In this document: piece by piece, positions 9,097 through 18,453 of the stretch
Layout of the letters: each line of letters opens with the position of its first letter
Numbering within the stretch: position 1 is the first letter of the stretch
Assembly (NCBI RefSeq): GCF_012396235.1
Contig: NZ_JAAXPA010000031.1
Coordinates: forward strand, 42,877-106,876
Direction: 5' to 3'
Origin: Rhodococcus opacus
GTDB taxonomy: Bacteria; Actinomycetota; Actinomycetes; Mycobacteriales; Mycobacteriaceae
DNA: 64,000 bases
Position numbers and translations under genes: made by a program
The notes under the pieces: model-generated
Database searches by the model: none
Seen by the model: the letters and a program-made list of their open reading frames with translations, nothing else
Told to the model about the DNA's origin: nothing

Positions 9097-10249
9097 CGAA
9101 CAGGAGGCGCGGGAGACCGGCACACGGCTCCGGATGCGCAAGACCCGGACGACCCTCGCGGACGGCCGCGAACTGATCTACTTCGACGACTCCGAGCCGT
9201 ATGTGTCGGGCGGCGCCACCCGCGAGTTGGTGGATTCACGGCCGCTGCCGCCGGCGGTGTCGCAGTCGCAGATGCGCTTCGACGTGCTCACCGGGGAGTG
9301 GGTGGTCATCGCCGCCCAGCGGATGGACCGCACGTTCCTGCCGCCGCCGGACGCGTCGCCGCTCGCCCCGAGCATGCCGGGCAAGGCGCCCACGGAGATT
9401 CCGGCCGACGACTACGACGTGGTGGTGTTCGAGAACCGCTTCCCGTCGCTGGCGACGGGCGCCGCCGAGCAGGACCTTCCGGACTGCGTCGACGGAGAAG
9501 CGTTGTGGCCGTTGGCACCGGGGGCGGGCAGGTGCGAGGTCGTGTGCTTCACCAGCAACCCGGATGCCGCGTTCTCCACCCTGAACGTCGACCGGGTCCG
9601 CACCGTCGTCGACGTCTGGGCCGACCGCACCGCCGACCTGTCGGCGCTGCCGGGGGTCCGGCAGGTGTTCTGCTTCGAGAACCGGGGCAAGGAAATCGGC
9701 GTCACCCTGACCCATCCGCACGGGCAGATCTACGCCTACCCGTACCTGCCGCCCCGCACGGACGCGCTGATCCGGCGCTCCCGCGAGCACTTCGAGAGCA
9801 CCGGGCGACTACTGCTCGCCGATGTCCTCGACGCCGAAACACGATCCGGCAGGCGCGTGGTCCTGGCCGCCGAGCACTGGACCGCATACGTTCCCGCCGC
9901 CTCGCGCTGGCCGCTGGAGGTGCATCTCGCACCGCACCGCGACGTCCGTGACCTCACCGAACTGTCCGACGACGAGCGCGACGAACTCGCCCACGTCTAT
10001 CTCGAACTGCTGCGCCGGGTCGACCGGTTCTTCGACGGCGTCGACGCCGTGCCCTACATCGCCGCGTGGCACCAGGCGCCCGTCGGAGAGGACCGTCCGC
10101 TCGGACGCCTGCACCTGCAACTGTTCTCGATGATGCGTTCCCCCGGCCGGATGAAGTACCTGGCGGGATCCGAGTCCGGGATGGGGGCGTGGGTCAACGA
10201 CACCACCCCCGAGCGCATCGCCGACCGGCTGCGGGAGGTGGCGTCGTGA
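9083..10249 (+). CDS. galT: Galactose-1-phosphate uridylyltransferase
   Basis: Leloir pathway enzyme that exchanges UMP between UDP-glucose and galactose 1-phosphate. 388 residues. The catalytic HPHGQ motif is intact (H211, H213, with H213 the expected nucleophile), as is the early FDVLTGEWVVIAAQR segment. ATG lies inside the 3' end of the regulator gene and the TGA overlaps the GTG of galK, so expression is tightly coupled along the operon. Confidence 0.95.
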   Translation: MTVRDEQEARETGTRLRMRKTRTTLADGRELIYFDDSEPYVSGGATRELVDSRPLPPAVSQSQMRFDVLTGEWVVIAAQRMDRTFLPPPDASPLAPSMPGKAPTEIPADDYDVVVFENRFPSLATGAAEQDLPDCVDGEALWPLAPGAGRCEVVCFTSNPDAAFSTLNVDRVRTVVDVWADRTADLSALPGVRQVFCFENRGKEIGVTLTHPHGQIYAYPYLPPRTDALIRRSREHFESTGRLLLADVLDAETRSGRRVVLAAEHWTAYVPAASRWPLEVHLAPHRDVRDLTELSDDERDELAHVYLELLRRVDRFFDGVDAVPYIAAWHQAPVGEDRPLGRLHLQLFSMMRSPGRMKYLAGSESGMGAWVNDTTPERIADRLREVAS

Positions 10250-11436
10250 GTGCGCCGCAGTGGGTCACCCCCGTCGACCCCGACGCGGTCGCAGGTACCG
10301 CCGAGGCGATGTTCCGCAGCACGTTCGGCGGCGCCGCGGACGGCGTCTGGACTGCACCAGGCCGGGTCAACCTCATCGGTGAGCACGTCGACTACGCCGG
10401 CGGACTGGTACTGCCGTTCGCCCTCCCCTACGTGACCGTCGTCGCCGTCCGAGTACGCGACGACGGGATCCTGCACGCCGTGTCCACGCACACCGGCGAG
10501 TCCTGGCACGGTCCGCTCGACGACGTCGCCCCGGGCCACCCGGCCGGCTGGGCCGCGTACGTCGCCGGGGTGGTGTGGGCGCTACGCCGGTCCGGACATC
10601 TCACGGCGGGAACCGGTTTCGACGTGGCGGTGCATTCGACGGTCCCCGTCGGCTCCGGGCTGTCGAGTTCGGCCGCGCTCGAGTGCGCGTTCGCGCTCGC
10701 CGTCGCCGACCTCGCCGGCCTGCCCACGGACGACTCCGGCCGCCGACAACTGATCACCGCGTCCATCCTCGCGGAGAACGAGATCGCCGGCGCGTCCACC
10801 GGCGGCATGGACCAGTCGGTCGCGATGCTCGCCCGCCCCGGCCACGCCCTGCTCCTCGACTGCCGCGGCGGCGCGACCCGGCACGTTCCACTCGACTTCG
10901 ACGCCGCAGGCGCCCGACTGGTCGTCATCGACACCAACGCGCCGCACCGGCTGGTCGACGGCCAGTACGGCAACCGGCGCGCCACCGTCGAGAAGGCCTG
11001 CGCCGACCTCGGCGTCGCCACCCTGCGCGACGTCGCCGACGTCGACGCGGCCGTCGCGGCGCTGAGTTCCCCGGCAGCGCAGCGGGTCCGGCACGTGCTC
11101 GGCGAGATCCATCGCGTCCGGGAGGTCGCCGACCTGCTCGACCGCGGCCGGATCACCGACATCGGCGACGCCCTGAACCGCTCGCACGCCTCGTTGCGCG
11201 ACGACTACGAGGTCAGCTCCGTCGAACTCGACTCCGCCGTCGAGGCCGCCCTCGAGGCCGGCGCCTGGGGTGCGCGGATGACCGGTGGCGGCTTCGGCGG
11301 CTCCGCGATCGCCCTCGTTCCGGCCGACCGGATCGACGCCGTCGTCGAGAACGTCGCCCGACGCGCCGACACCGCCGGCCTGCCGGTCCCCCAGTTCCTG
11401 CACGCCGAGCCGTCGGGCTCGGCACACCGACTCTGA
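10246..11436 (+). CDS. galK: Galactokinase
   Basis: Phosphorylates galactose at C1 with ATP, feeding galT. 396 residues, GHMP kinase fold. All three motifs are visible: PGRVNLIGEHVDYAGG near the start, VPVGSGLSSSAALE (ATP loop), and MTGGGFGGSAIAL near the C-terminus. The start is the GTG that overlaps the galT stop (GTGA). An upstream in-frame region lies inside galT and is not coding. Confidence 0.95.
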   Translation: MSAPQWVTPVDPDAVAGTAEAMFRSTFGGAADGVWTAPGRVNLIGEHVDYAGGLVLPFALPYVTVVAVRVRDDGILHAVSTHTGESWHGPLDDVAPGHPAGWAAYVAGVVWALRRSGHLTAGTGFDVAVHSTVPVGSGLSSSAALECAFALAVADLAGLPTDDSGRRQLITASILAENEIAGASTGGMDQSVAMLARPGHALLLDCRGGATRHVPLDFDAAGARLVVIDTNAPHRLVDGQYGNRRATVEKACADLGVATLRDVADVDAAVAALSSPAAQRVRHVLGEIHRVREVADLLDRGRITDIGDALNRSHASLRDDYEVSSVELDSAVEAALEAGAWGARMTGGGFGGSAIALVPADRIDAVVENVARRADTAGLPVPQFLHAEPSGSAHRL

Positions 11437-11464
11437 GATCCCCTTCCACGACCAGGAGAACACC

Positions 11465-12547
11465 ATGGCACGAGTCACGTACGACGCAGCCACCAAGATG
11501 TACCCCGGTTCCGATGTGCCGGCCGTCGATTCGCTGAACCTCGACATCGAGGACGGCGAATTCCTCGTCCTCGTCGGCCCCTCCGGGTGCGGCAAGTCGA
11601 CGTCGCTGCGGATGCTGGCCGGTCTCGAGAACGTCGACTACGGTGCCATCCGCATCGGCGAACGCGACGTCACCGCCCTCGCACCGAAGGAACGGGACAT
11701 CGCGATGGTGTTCCAGAACTACGCGCTGTACCCCCACATGACGGTCGCGAAGAACATGGGCTTCGCCCTCGAGATCGCCGGCATGGACAAGAGTGAGATC
11801 GGCCGCCGCGTCGAGGAGGCCGCGAAGATCCTCGATCTCGGCGACTACCTGAACCGCAAGCCGAAGGCACTCTCCGGTGGGCAGCGCCAGCGTGTCGCGA
11901 TGGGCCGGGCGATCGTCCGCGACCCGCAGGTGTTCCTCATGGACGAACCGCTGTCGAACCTCGACGCGAAACTGCGGGTGCAGACCCGCACCCAGATCTC
12001 GCTGTTGCAGCGCCGGCTGGGCACCACCACCGTGTACGTCACCCACGATCAGGTGGAGGCCATGACCATGGGCGACCGTGTGGCGGTCATGAAAGCGGGC
12101 ATCCTGCAGCAGTGCGCGAGCCCGAAGACGCTGTACGAGAAGCCGGTCAACAGCTTCGTCGCCGGGTTCATCGGGTCGCCGGCCATGAACCTGTTCGAGG
12201 TCGACGTCGTGAACAGCGCCGCCCGGATCGGTTCGCTGTCGACGCCGATCGAGCGGTCGGTGCTGGGCGCCCTGGACACCGGCCGGGTCGTCGTCGGTGT
12301 CCGCCCGGAGGCGTGGACCGTGTCCGACCAGGGCACCACGGTGAAGGTCGATGTGGTCGAGGAACTCGGCGCGGACGCCTACATCTACGGGCGCATCGTC
12401 CGCGACGGCGAACTCGGCGGACACGACATCGTCGCGCGCGTCGGCGACTCCGTCTCCCCGGCCAAGGGCGAGGTGATCCGGCTGGCACCGGACCGGGCTC
12501 GCCTGCACTACTTCTCGCCCACGACAGGTGCGCGACTCGGCGACTGA
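11465..12547 (+). CDS. Sugar ABC transporter ATP-binding protein (UgpC/MsmK type)
   Basis: Cytoplasmic ATPase, 360 residues. Walker A GPSGCGKST, Q-loop VFQNYALYPHMT, signature LSGGQRQR, Walker B VFLMDEPLSNLD and switch His (YVTHDQ) are intact. The C-terminal TOBE-like regulatory domain (residues about 240-360) marks it as the MalK/UgpC/MsmK group, which often serves several sugar importers. AGGAG precedes the ATG. No other ATPase is found beside the permeases at 2756-4614, so this is the likely partner, encoded in the divergent operon. It could also energise importers elsewhere in the genome. Confidence 0.92.
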   Translation: MARVTYDAATKMYPGSDVPAVDSLNLDIEDGEFLVLVGPSGCGKSTSLRMLAGLENVDYGAIRIGERDVTALAPKERDIAMVFQNYALYPHMTVAKNMGFALEIAGMDKSEIGRRVEEAAKILDLGDYLNRKPKALSGGQRQRVAMGRAIVRDPQVFLMDEPLSNLDAKLRVQTRTQISLLQRRLGTTTVYVTHDQVEAMTMGDRVAVMKAGILQQCASPKTLYEKPVNSFVAGFIGSPAMNLFEVDVVNSAARIGSLSTPIERSVLGALDTGRVVVGVRPEAWTVSDQGTTVKVDVVEELGADAYIYGRIVRDGELGGHDIVARVGDSVSPAKGEVIRLAPDRARLHYFSPTTGARLGD

Positions 12548-12585
12548 GCGAACCGAGCCCCCACCGCCGAACCGAAGGAACAACA

Positions 12586-13578
12586 GTGAAACTTCTCGTC
12601 ACCGGCGGCGCCGGTTACGTCGGCAGCGTCTGCGCCCAGCGGCTGCTCGAGTGCGGCCACACGGTCGTGATTGTCGACGACCTGTCGACCGGTAACGCCG
12701 ACGCGGTGCCGGCAGGAGCGGAGTTCGTCGAGGAGGACGTCGCGAGCGCAGCCGAACGGGTTCTCGGCGGCGCGGAGTTCGACGGCGTGCTGCATTTCGC
12801 CGCCCGCTCCCTCGTCGGCGAGTCGGTGGTGACGCCGGAGACGTACTGGAACGCCAACGTCGTCAAGACCCTGACCCTGCTCGAGGCGATGCGCTCGTCC
12901 GGTACCGGCCGGCTGGTGTTCTCCTCCACCGCAGCGACGTACGGCTCTCCGGAGTCCGTGCCGATCACCGAGGACGCACCGACCCGGCCGACCAACCCGT
13001 ACGGTGCCACCAAACTGGCGATCGACCACGCGATCACGTCGTACGCGGTCGCGCACGGGCTGGCGGCGTGCAGCCTGCGCTACTTCAACGTCGCGGGCGC
13101 GTACGCCGGACTCGGCGAGAACCGTCTCGTGGAAACACACCTGATCCCGCTGGTGCTGCAGGTCGCTGCCGGGCGACGGGACGAGATCTCGGTGTTCGGC
13201 ACCGACTGGCCCACCCCGGACGGCACCGCCGTCCGCGACTACATCCACATCCGCGACCTGGCAGAGGCGCATATCCTCGCGCTCGAATCGACCCGGCCCG
13301 GAACGCACCGCGTCTACAACCTCGGTACCGGCACCGGGTTCAGTGTGCGGGAGGTGATCTCGTCCTGCGAACGCGTGACGGGCCGAACTATCGCCACCCG
13401 GGACGCCCCGCGGCGCGCCGGCGATCCGGCGGTGCTCGTCGCGTCCGGCGCACGTGTGCAGGCCGAACTGGGCTGGCGGCCGAGACACCCGGACCTCGAT
13501 GAGATCGTGGCCGATGCGTGGACGTATCTGCAGTCGCTGGGCGCGCGGGAACGCTACCGTGGTGCAGTGCGGTCGTGA
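12586..13578 (+). CDS. galE: UDP-glucose 4-epimerase
   Basis: Interconverts UDP-galactose and UDP-glucose, closing the Leloir cycle and supplying UDP-galactose for arabinogalactan and other wall polymers. 330 residues, extended short-chain dehydrogenase fold with TGGAGYVG NAD-binding motif at the N-terminus and catalytic Y139/K143 in NPYGATK. GTG start with GAAGGA upstream. Last gene of the rightward galactose operon. The following DUF2252 gene lies 42 bases on and could be co-transcribed. Confidence 0.95.
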   Translation: MKLLVTGGAGYVGSVCAQRLLECGHTVVIVDDLSTGNADAVPAGAEFVEEDVASAAERVLGGAEFDGVLHFAARSLVGESVVTPETYWNANVVKTLTLLEAMRSSGTGRLVFSSTAATYGSPESVPITEDAPTRPTNPYGATKLAIDHAITSYAVAHGLAACSLRYFNVAGAYAGLGENRLVETHLIPLVLQVAAGRRDEISVFGTDWPTPDGTAVRDYIHIRDLAEAHILALESTRPGTHRVYNLGTGTGFSVREVISSCERVTGRTIATRDAPRRAGDPAVLVASGARVQAELGWRPRHPDLDEIVADAWTYLQSLGARERYRGAVRS

Positions 13579-13620
13579 CGAGGCGTGTGGCGCCCCGTGG
13601 ACCGCGAGAAGGAGGCTGGT

Positions 13621-14940
13621 GTGGACGTCGCCGATTCCACGAGGCAGGGTCGGATCGTGGAGGTCCTCGTCGAGGCCTTCGCCGATCTGATGGAGGCGGA
13701 CCCGAGCGCGTTTCGCACGAAGTTCCGGAAGATGGCCGCCGATCCGTTCGCCTTCTTCCGGGGCAGCGCCTGCCTCTTCTACGACGATCTGCGTGACTTC
13801 GACGATCCGTGGGCGGACGAGCGCACCGGCCGAGTGTGGATTCACGGCGATCTACACCTGGAGAATTTCGGCACGTACATGAACTCGGAGGGCACCCTCG
13901 TCTTCGACGTCAACGATTTCGACGAGGCGTACGTGGGGCCGTTCAGCTGGGATCTTCGTCGGTTCGTCGCGAGTCTCGCACTGATGGGCTGGCAGAAGGC
14001 CCTCCCCGAGAGCGATGTCCGGGCACTCGCCGACACGTACCTGCGCAGCTATGTCGAGCACGTCCTGCACTACGTGCAGCGGGAAGCGGACGACGCGTAC
14101 GCGCTGCGCCTGGACAATTCGCGCGGCGCCATCCAGGACCTGCTGCTGAGCGCGCGCCTCGCCACCCGGGTGGACCTGCTCGAGTCCGTCACGGTGATCG
14201 AGGACTACGACCGGCGTTTCCGGCGGGGCCGCGGTGTCCGCGAACTCGACGAGAAGGAACGCAGGACCGTGTGCGAGGCGCTGGACACGTACATCGAGAG
14301 GGTGCCCCGCAGCAAGCGATCCGCGCGACCGGTGTTCTACCGAGTCAAGGACGTGGTCGGGCGGAAGGGTTTCGGGATCGGCAGCGCCGGCCTCCCGGCG
14401 TACAACGTGCTCATCGAAGGGGCGACCCAGGCGCTCGAGAACGACATCGTGCTCTCCCTCAAGCAGGGCAACGTCGCCGCACCGAGCCGCATCGTCGACG
14501 AACCCCGGGTCCGCGACTACTTCGAGCACGAAGGCCACCGCACGGTGGTGAGTCAGCGCGCGTTGCAGGTCCACACGGATCCGCTGCTCGGCTACACGGA
14601 GATCGGCGGCACCGGTTTCGTGGTCGCCGAACTCTCCCCGTACGAACTGGACCTCGACTGGTCGGATCTCACCGAACCGGAGGACATCGCGCCGGTGCTC
14701 GAAGACCTCGGCCGGGCCACGGCGAAGGTGCATTGCGTCTCCGACGAGGACAGCGACCAGACCCTCGTCACGTTCCAGACCGAGGACGCCATCCAGAACG
14801 TGGTCGACGGCAGGCTGGACGAGTTCGTCGGCGAGATCATCGACTTCGGCATCGCGTACGCCGAGGTGAGCCGCAAGGATCACCAGCTGTTCGTGAACGC
14901 CTTCCGGGAGGGCGAGATCGCGGGCGTCTCCGCGACGTAG
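13621..14940 (+). CDS. DUF2252-family protein
   Basis: 439 residues, family of unknown function with a kinase-like fold. Visible landmarks are the WIHGDLHLENFG segment near residue 74, which resembles the catalytic loop of aminoglycoside-phosphotransferase-like kinases, followed by VFDVNDFDE, which would supply the metal-binding aspartate. A small-molecule kinase is plausible, but no substrate is known. The GTG at 13621 is chosen because a strong AAGGAGG (13609-13615) sits 5 bases before it. An earlier in-frame GTG (13585) has no such site. Converges on iniC with a 5-base gap. Confidence 0.75.
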   Translation: MDVADSTRQGRIVEVLVEAFADLMEADPSAFRTKFRKMAADPFAFFRGSACLFYDDLRDFDDPWADERTGRVWIHGDLHLENFGTYMNSEGTLVFDVNDFDEAYVGPFSWDLRRFVASLALMGWQKALPESDVRALADTYLRSYVEHVLHYVQREADDAYALRLDNSRGAIQDLLLSARLATRVDLLESVTVIEDYDRRFRRGRGVRELDEKERRTVCEALDTYIERVPRSKRSARPVFYRVKDVVGRKGFGIGSAGLPAYNVLIEGATQALENDIVLSLKQGNVAAPSRIVDEPRVRDYFEHEGHRTVVSQRALQVHTDPLLGYTEIGGTGFVVAELSPYELDLDWSDLTEPEDIAPVLEDLGRATAKVHCVSDEDSDQTLVTFQTEDAIQNVVDGRLDEFVGEIIDFGIAYAEVSRKDHQLFVNAFREGEIAGVSAT

Positions 14941-14945
14941 CCGAA

Positions 14946-16442
14946 CTACAGACGGACGGTGTTCAGTTCCTCCAGAACACCTTCCGCGCTGCGGGCCGCG
15001 ACGGTGCAGGCCCTCGCGGTGAACTGGTCGAGCAACGGGTGGCGCGCCCGTTCGCGCCACTTCCGGACCGCGGCGAGGGCCCGCATCCGCTGCAACTCCA
15101 CGGAGTCGTGGCCGTCGGTGCCCAATCGTTCGGCGATCTGGATCCCGAATCCGCCGATCAGGCGTTGCAACTCGGCCACGTCGTCGGCGGGCAACCCCAC
15201 GTCGGTGGACCGCAGCCGCCCGAGCAGCCGCAGTTCCTGGAAACCGTGCACGTCGGAGAGCAGCCGTTCGGCCGACATCAGGATCTCACCCGCACCCTGC
15301 ACCGGATGTGCCGTGAGCACCCGCTTGAGTGCCACGAGTGCCGAATGGGTCTTCAACTGATCGGTCCGCTGCCCGAACTGGATGTCGATCACCTGACGCA
15401 ATTCGTCGAGGCCGCTGCGTTCCACCAGTTCCGCCGCCAGCGTCGGCGAGTCCTTGGTGCCCAACCGGATCAGGGTCACCGCCATCCGGATCCCGAAGAG
15501 CCCGAAGCGGTCTGCCAACTGAGCCCGCATCCGGGCGTCCACGGGAAGCGGACTGTCCTCACGCGCGAACCGGTCGGCCGACAGCATCGCCAGGTTCAGA
15601 TCGTCCACCGGAACCTCGGCCAGATGCTGGAACGCGCTGAACTCCGCCTGACGCATCGTGCGCGCGCCGAGCGCCAGCAGACCCGCGACGGGGACGACGG
15701 CCTGACACAGCCCGGTGCGCTCGAGCTCGCCCGCGAACCGGGACGCCACCTCCTTCGCGGACATCATGGCGTCCAGGCGTCCCGCCCCCACCTCGTCGGC
15801 CCGCGACACGACACCGACCACCCCGAGCGGTCCCGATTCGTCGCCCACGTGGTCGCCGATCTGACCGAGGAACTGGACGTCGGTCGCGTTGAGCGTGCGC
15901 AGCAGGTAGACCACGGCGTCGGCGCCGGACGCCTCGTTGTCGGGTGTGAGCATCTCGAGGGTGCGGGCCGAGACGTCCCGCGACAGTGAGGACGTGCCCG
16001 GGGTGTCGATGATCGTCGTGTGCGCCAGGGCGGACGACGGCCACTCCACGTCGAGGCGGTCCACCCGGTCGGCGGTGAGGTGGCCGAGGTCGAACGTGAG
16101 ATGTCCGTCCCGGCGCAGCACCGGGACGTTGGCGGAACGCTGAGCGCCGCTGCCGTTGTCCGGCTGATACCAGGCCGTCACGGTGGGCGTCGACCCGCTC
16201 CGATACCAGGTGACGACGCGGGTGCACTCGGTCGCGTCGGTGGGCGCGATATCCTGCCCCACCAGGGAATTGAGCAGAGTGGACTTGCCGGCCTTCAGCG
16301 AACCGGCCAGGGCCACGCGCAGCGGTTGTTCCAGTCGCCGGGCACATTCGGTCAGCTGATCCCGAATCTCGGGTCTGCCCGCGTACAGCTGCCGGGCGGA
16401 CGCGATGAGTGCCCGGGCCTCGTGAAGTGGAGCGGCCGTCAT
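14946..16442 (-). CDS. iniC: IniC-type dynamin-like GTPase
   Basis: 498 residues. Cytoplasmic or membrane-associated GTPase of the bacterial dynamin family. G1 GSLKAGKS (47-54), G3 DTPG (146-149) and a G4 variant SRAD (213-216, where NKxD is usual) are visible; the rest is helical stalk. The ATG overlaps the stop of iniA (ATGA), the same order as the mycobacterial iniBAC operon, where the genes respond to cell-wall inhibitors such as isoniazid and ethambutol. It lacks an obvious membrane hairpin, unlike IniA. A fragment of a second, decayed iniC-like gene lies at 39819-40315. Confidence 0.82.
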   Translation of the reverse strand: MTAAPLHEARALIASARQLYAGRPEIRDQLTECARRLEQPLRVALAGSLKAGKSTLLNSLVGQDIAPTDATECTRVVTWYRSGSTPTVTAWYQPDNGSGAQRSANVPVLRRDGHLTFDLGHLTADRVDRLDVEWPSSALAHTTIIDTPGTSSLSRDVSARTLEMLTPDNEASGADAVVYLLRTLNATDVQFLGQIGDHVGDESGPLGVVGVVSRADEVGAGRLDAMMSAKEVASRFAGELERTGLCQAVVPVAGLLALGARTMRQAEFSAFQHLAEVPVDDLNLAMLSADRFAREDSPLPVDARMRAQLADRFGLFGIRMAVTLIRLGTKDSPTLAAELVERSGLDELRQVIDIQFGQRTDQLKTHSALVALKRVLTAHPVQGAGEILMSAERLLSDVHGFQELRLLGRLRSTDVGLPADDVAELQRLIGGFGIQIAERLGTDGHDSVELQRMRALAAVRKWRERARHPLLDQFTARACTVAARSAEGVLEELNTVRL

Positions 16443-18283
16443 GCCGTGACCGCTCCCGCGTCGCCTGCGACGAGTTGCGCGGCTTGCTGTTTCAGTTCGG
16501 ATGCGACGTGGAGATCCTTTTCGAGCTGCGCGATCCGACGGGTCCGTTCGGTGGACTCGAGGTTCGCCGCCTCCTGCGCGCCGCGCAGCGAGTCGTTGAT
16601 CGACCGCAGCGCCTGCTCGGCGATCGCGCTGAAATGATCGCGCAGCAAGCGCTGGATCGACCGGAGCCGATCCTTCGACTCCTTGCCCACCTGGAAGCTG
16701 GCGTCGTCGGCGAACCGGCGGATCGCGGCCTTCGCCTCCGCACGCCGCTTCAGGATCCGGCTCTCCTTGTCTTCCCGGTACGCCTTGGTGCCGAGGAGGA
16801 CTCCGGCGCCGATCGAGATCGGATTGACCAGGGCCATCCCCATCATCGTGGTGATCAGACCGAACATGAGGACGCCGCCGTACGATCCGCGCATTCCGAC
16901 GAGAACCTTCTGCGTGATGCCGATGCGTCCGGCCTCGAGGTCCGCGAGCGAGGCCACCGGTTCGAGAACACCGTCGACGTTCGCGACGTCCAGGTGCGGC
17001 AGTTCGACGGCACCCGTCTCGGCGAAGTGCTGCGCCACCACCTCGGCCAGCCACAGCGCGCGGTCGTGGGCCCAGACGAAGTTGTCGCCGATCGCGGTGG
17101 CGAATTCCTGCTCGAGCCACTGGCCCAGCGCGTCCCAGTCCTTGCCGGGGTCGCCCTCGTCTACGGTCTCCTCCGCCTCACGGGTGACGCGGCGCAACCG
17201 GTCCCGGAGGTCGTGGTCGATGTCCGCGGCCAGGTCGGCGATGCCGTCGCCGAGCGTCTGCTGCCACAGCGACGTCTTCTTGTGCAGCTCCTCGGCGGCG
17301 GCCTTCGCCTTCTGCAGTTCGGCGACCGCTGCGACGCCCTTCGCCGGATCACGCAGGGCGGCAAGCTCACTGCCGATCCCCAGGGTGAGATGCTCGGCCG
17401 CGGAGGACACGTCCAGCGACACGGCCCGCCGTGTGTTCGCCTCCGCCCGCGCCACCACCCGTTCGCGCAGGAACGCGTACAGGTCGACGAAACCGGATTC
17501 GGTGTTGAGTTCCTCGTCCTGCAGTCGCAGCGCGTGCGACCGCAGCACCGAGGAGATCGGGATCAGGGGAACGTCGAGACCGGCGCGCGCGAGGTGCCCG
17601 CGGTCGGCCTCGACGATCTCGCGCCAGTGCGGGTACAGGTCCGTCTTGCTGATCAGGCACGCCACCGACGGGCACAGGCTCGTGACCTGACGGATGAAAC
17701 CGAGCTCCGGTTCGGTGAATTCCTGGCTGGCGTCGGAGAGAACGAACACGGCGTCCGACGCCGGAATCAGCCCGAGTGTGCTCGCGGCGTGCGGGTTGCC
17801 GGCGCCGCCCACGCCGGGTGTGTCGACCAGGACCAGACCGTCCGCGAGCAGCGGACTCGGGACGTTGACCTCCACCCGCAGCACCTCCCGGCCCTCGGCG
17901 CGGGGCGAGGCCGGCGTGATGCCGTTCAGCTCGTCGAGCGGAAGAGGAACCCGGATCGGGTCGGCGCCCGGATCGGCGAGGAGCAGTTCCGCCGACGCCG
18001 TCTCGGCGTTCTGGACGACGGTCGGGATCGCGGTGGTCTCGTCGTCACCCACCGAGCACACGGTGAGGTTGAGAAGGGAATTCACGAACTGGCTCTTGCC
18101 CTGCTTGAGCGGTCCGACCACCACGATCCGCATCCGTGGGTCCTGCACCCGGGTCCGGGCCGAGTCCAGGCGCTGCGCCAGGTCGCCGCGCCCGAACCTC
18201 TTCGCCACGTCCAGGGCCTGCTCGAGCAACGCCGTCATCGACTGGGACCCGGCTGGACTCTTCTCGGCGGCTGCACTGTCCAT
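16439..18283 (-). CDS. iniA: IniA-type dynamin-like GTPase
   Basis: 614 residues. G1 GPLKQGKS (57-64), G3 DTPG (154-157), G4 variant SKTD (212-215). A hydrophobic hairpin of about 30 residues (468-498, LMFGLITTMMGMALV...) would insert into the membrane as the paddle of dynamin-like proteins, and a coiled-coil C-terminus follows. Mycobacterial IniA is known to tubulate and cut membranes and to help cells survive isoniazid. Second gene of the leftward iniB-iniA-iniC group; 170 bases with two hairpins separate it from iniB. Note that a G4 of the SKTD type may still bind GTP. Confidence 0.85.
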   Translation of the reverse strand: MDSAAAEKSPAGSQSMTALLEQALDVAKRFGRGDLAQRLDSARTRVQDPRMRIVVVGPLKQGKSQFVNSLLNLTVCSVGDDETTAIPTVVQNAETASAELLLADPGADPIRVPLPLDELNGITPASPRAEGREVLRVEVNVPSPLLADGLVLVDTPGVGGAGNPHAASTLGLIPASDAVFVLSDASQEFTEPELGFIRQVTSLCPSVACLISKTDLYPHWREIVEADRGHLARAGLDVPLIPISSVLRSHALRLQDEELNTESGFVDLYAFLRERVVARAEANTRRAVSLDVSSAAEHLTLGIGSELAALRDPAKGVAAVAELQKAKAAAEELHKKTSLWQQTLGDGIADLAADIDHDLRDRLRRVTREAEETVDEGDPGKDWDALGQWLEQEFATAIGDNFVWAHDRALWLAEVVAQHFAETGAVELPHLDVANVDGVLEPVASLADLEAGRIGITQKVLVGMRGSYGGVLMFGLITTMMGMALVNPISIGAGVLLGTKAYREDKESRILKRRAEAKAAIRRFADDASFQVGKESKDRLRSIQRLLRDHFSAIAEQALRSINDSLRGAQEAANLESTERTRRIAQLEKDLHVASELKQQAAQLVAGDAGAVTA

Positions 18284-18358
18284 GAGCTTCGTTGACCCGC
18301 AATTCTTCCGACCTCTGTGCGGACACCACGTTCAGTGCACCGACACCCGACTGTGAAA

Positions 18359-18389
18359 CAGCCCCGCACGCATAACGCGTCCGGGGCTG
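18359..18389 (-). terminator. Second hairpin in the iniB-iniA gap
   Basis: An 8-bp inverted repeat CAGCCCCG/CGGGGCTG (18359-18366, 18382-18389) with a 15-base loop, 76 bases before the iniA start. There is no long U-run on the leftward transcript. It could be an attenuator or a stabiliser of the iniA message. Confidence 0.45.
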
Positions 18390-18404
18390 ATTTCGTTACA
18401 TCGT

Positions 18405-18449
18405 ACGGCGGTTCCGGCCGCCCCGTCTGGGGGATGCCGGAACCGCCGT
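18405..18449 (-). terminator. Strong hairpin directly after iniB
   Basis: A perfect 14-bp inverted repeat (arms 18405-18418 and 18436-18449, left arm ACGGCGGTTCCGGC) beginning 4 bases after the iniB stop. It would form in the leftward transcript between iniB and iniA. It is either a partial terminator that lowers iniAC relative to iniB, or a 3' stabiliser of a processed iniB mRNA. Confidence 0.6.
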
Positions 18450-18453
18450 CTCA

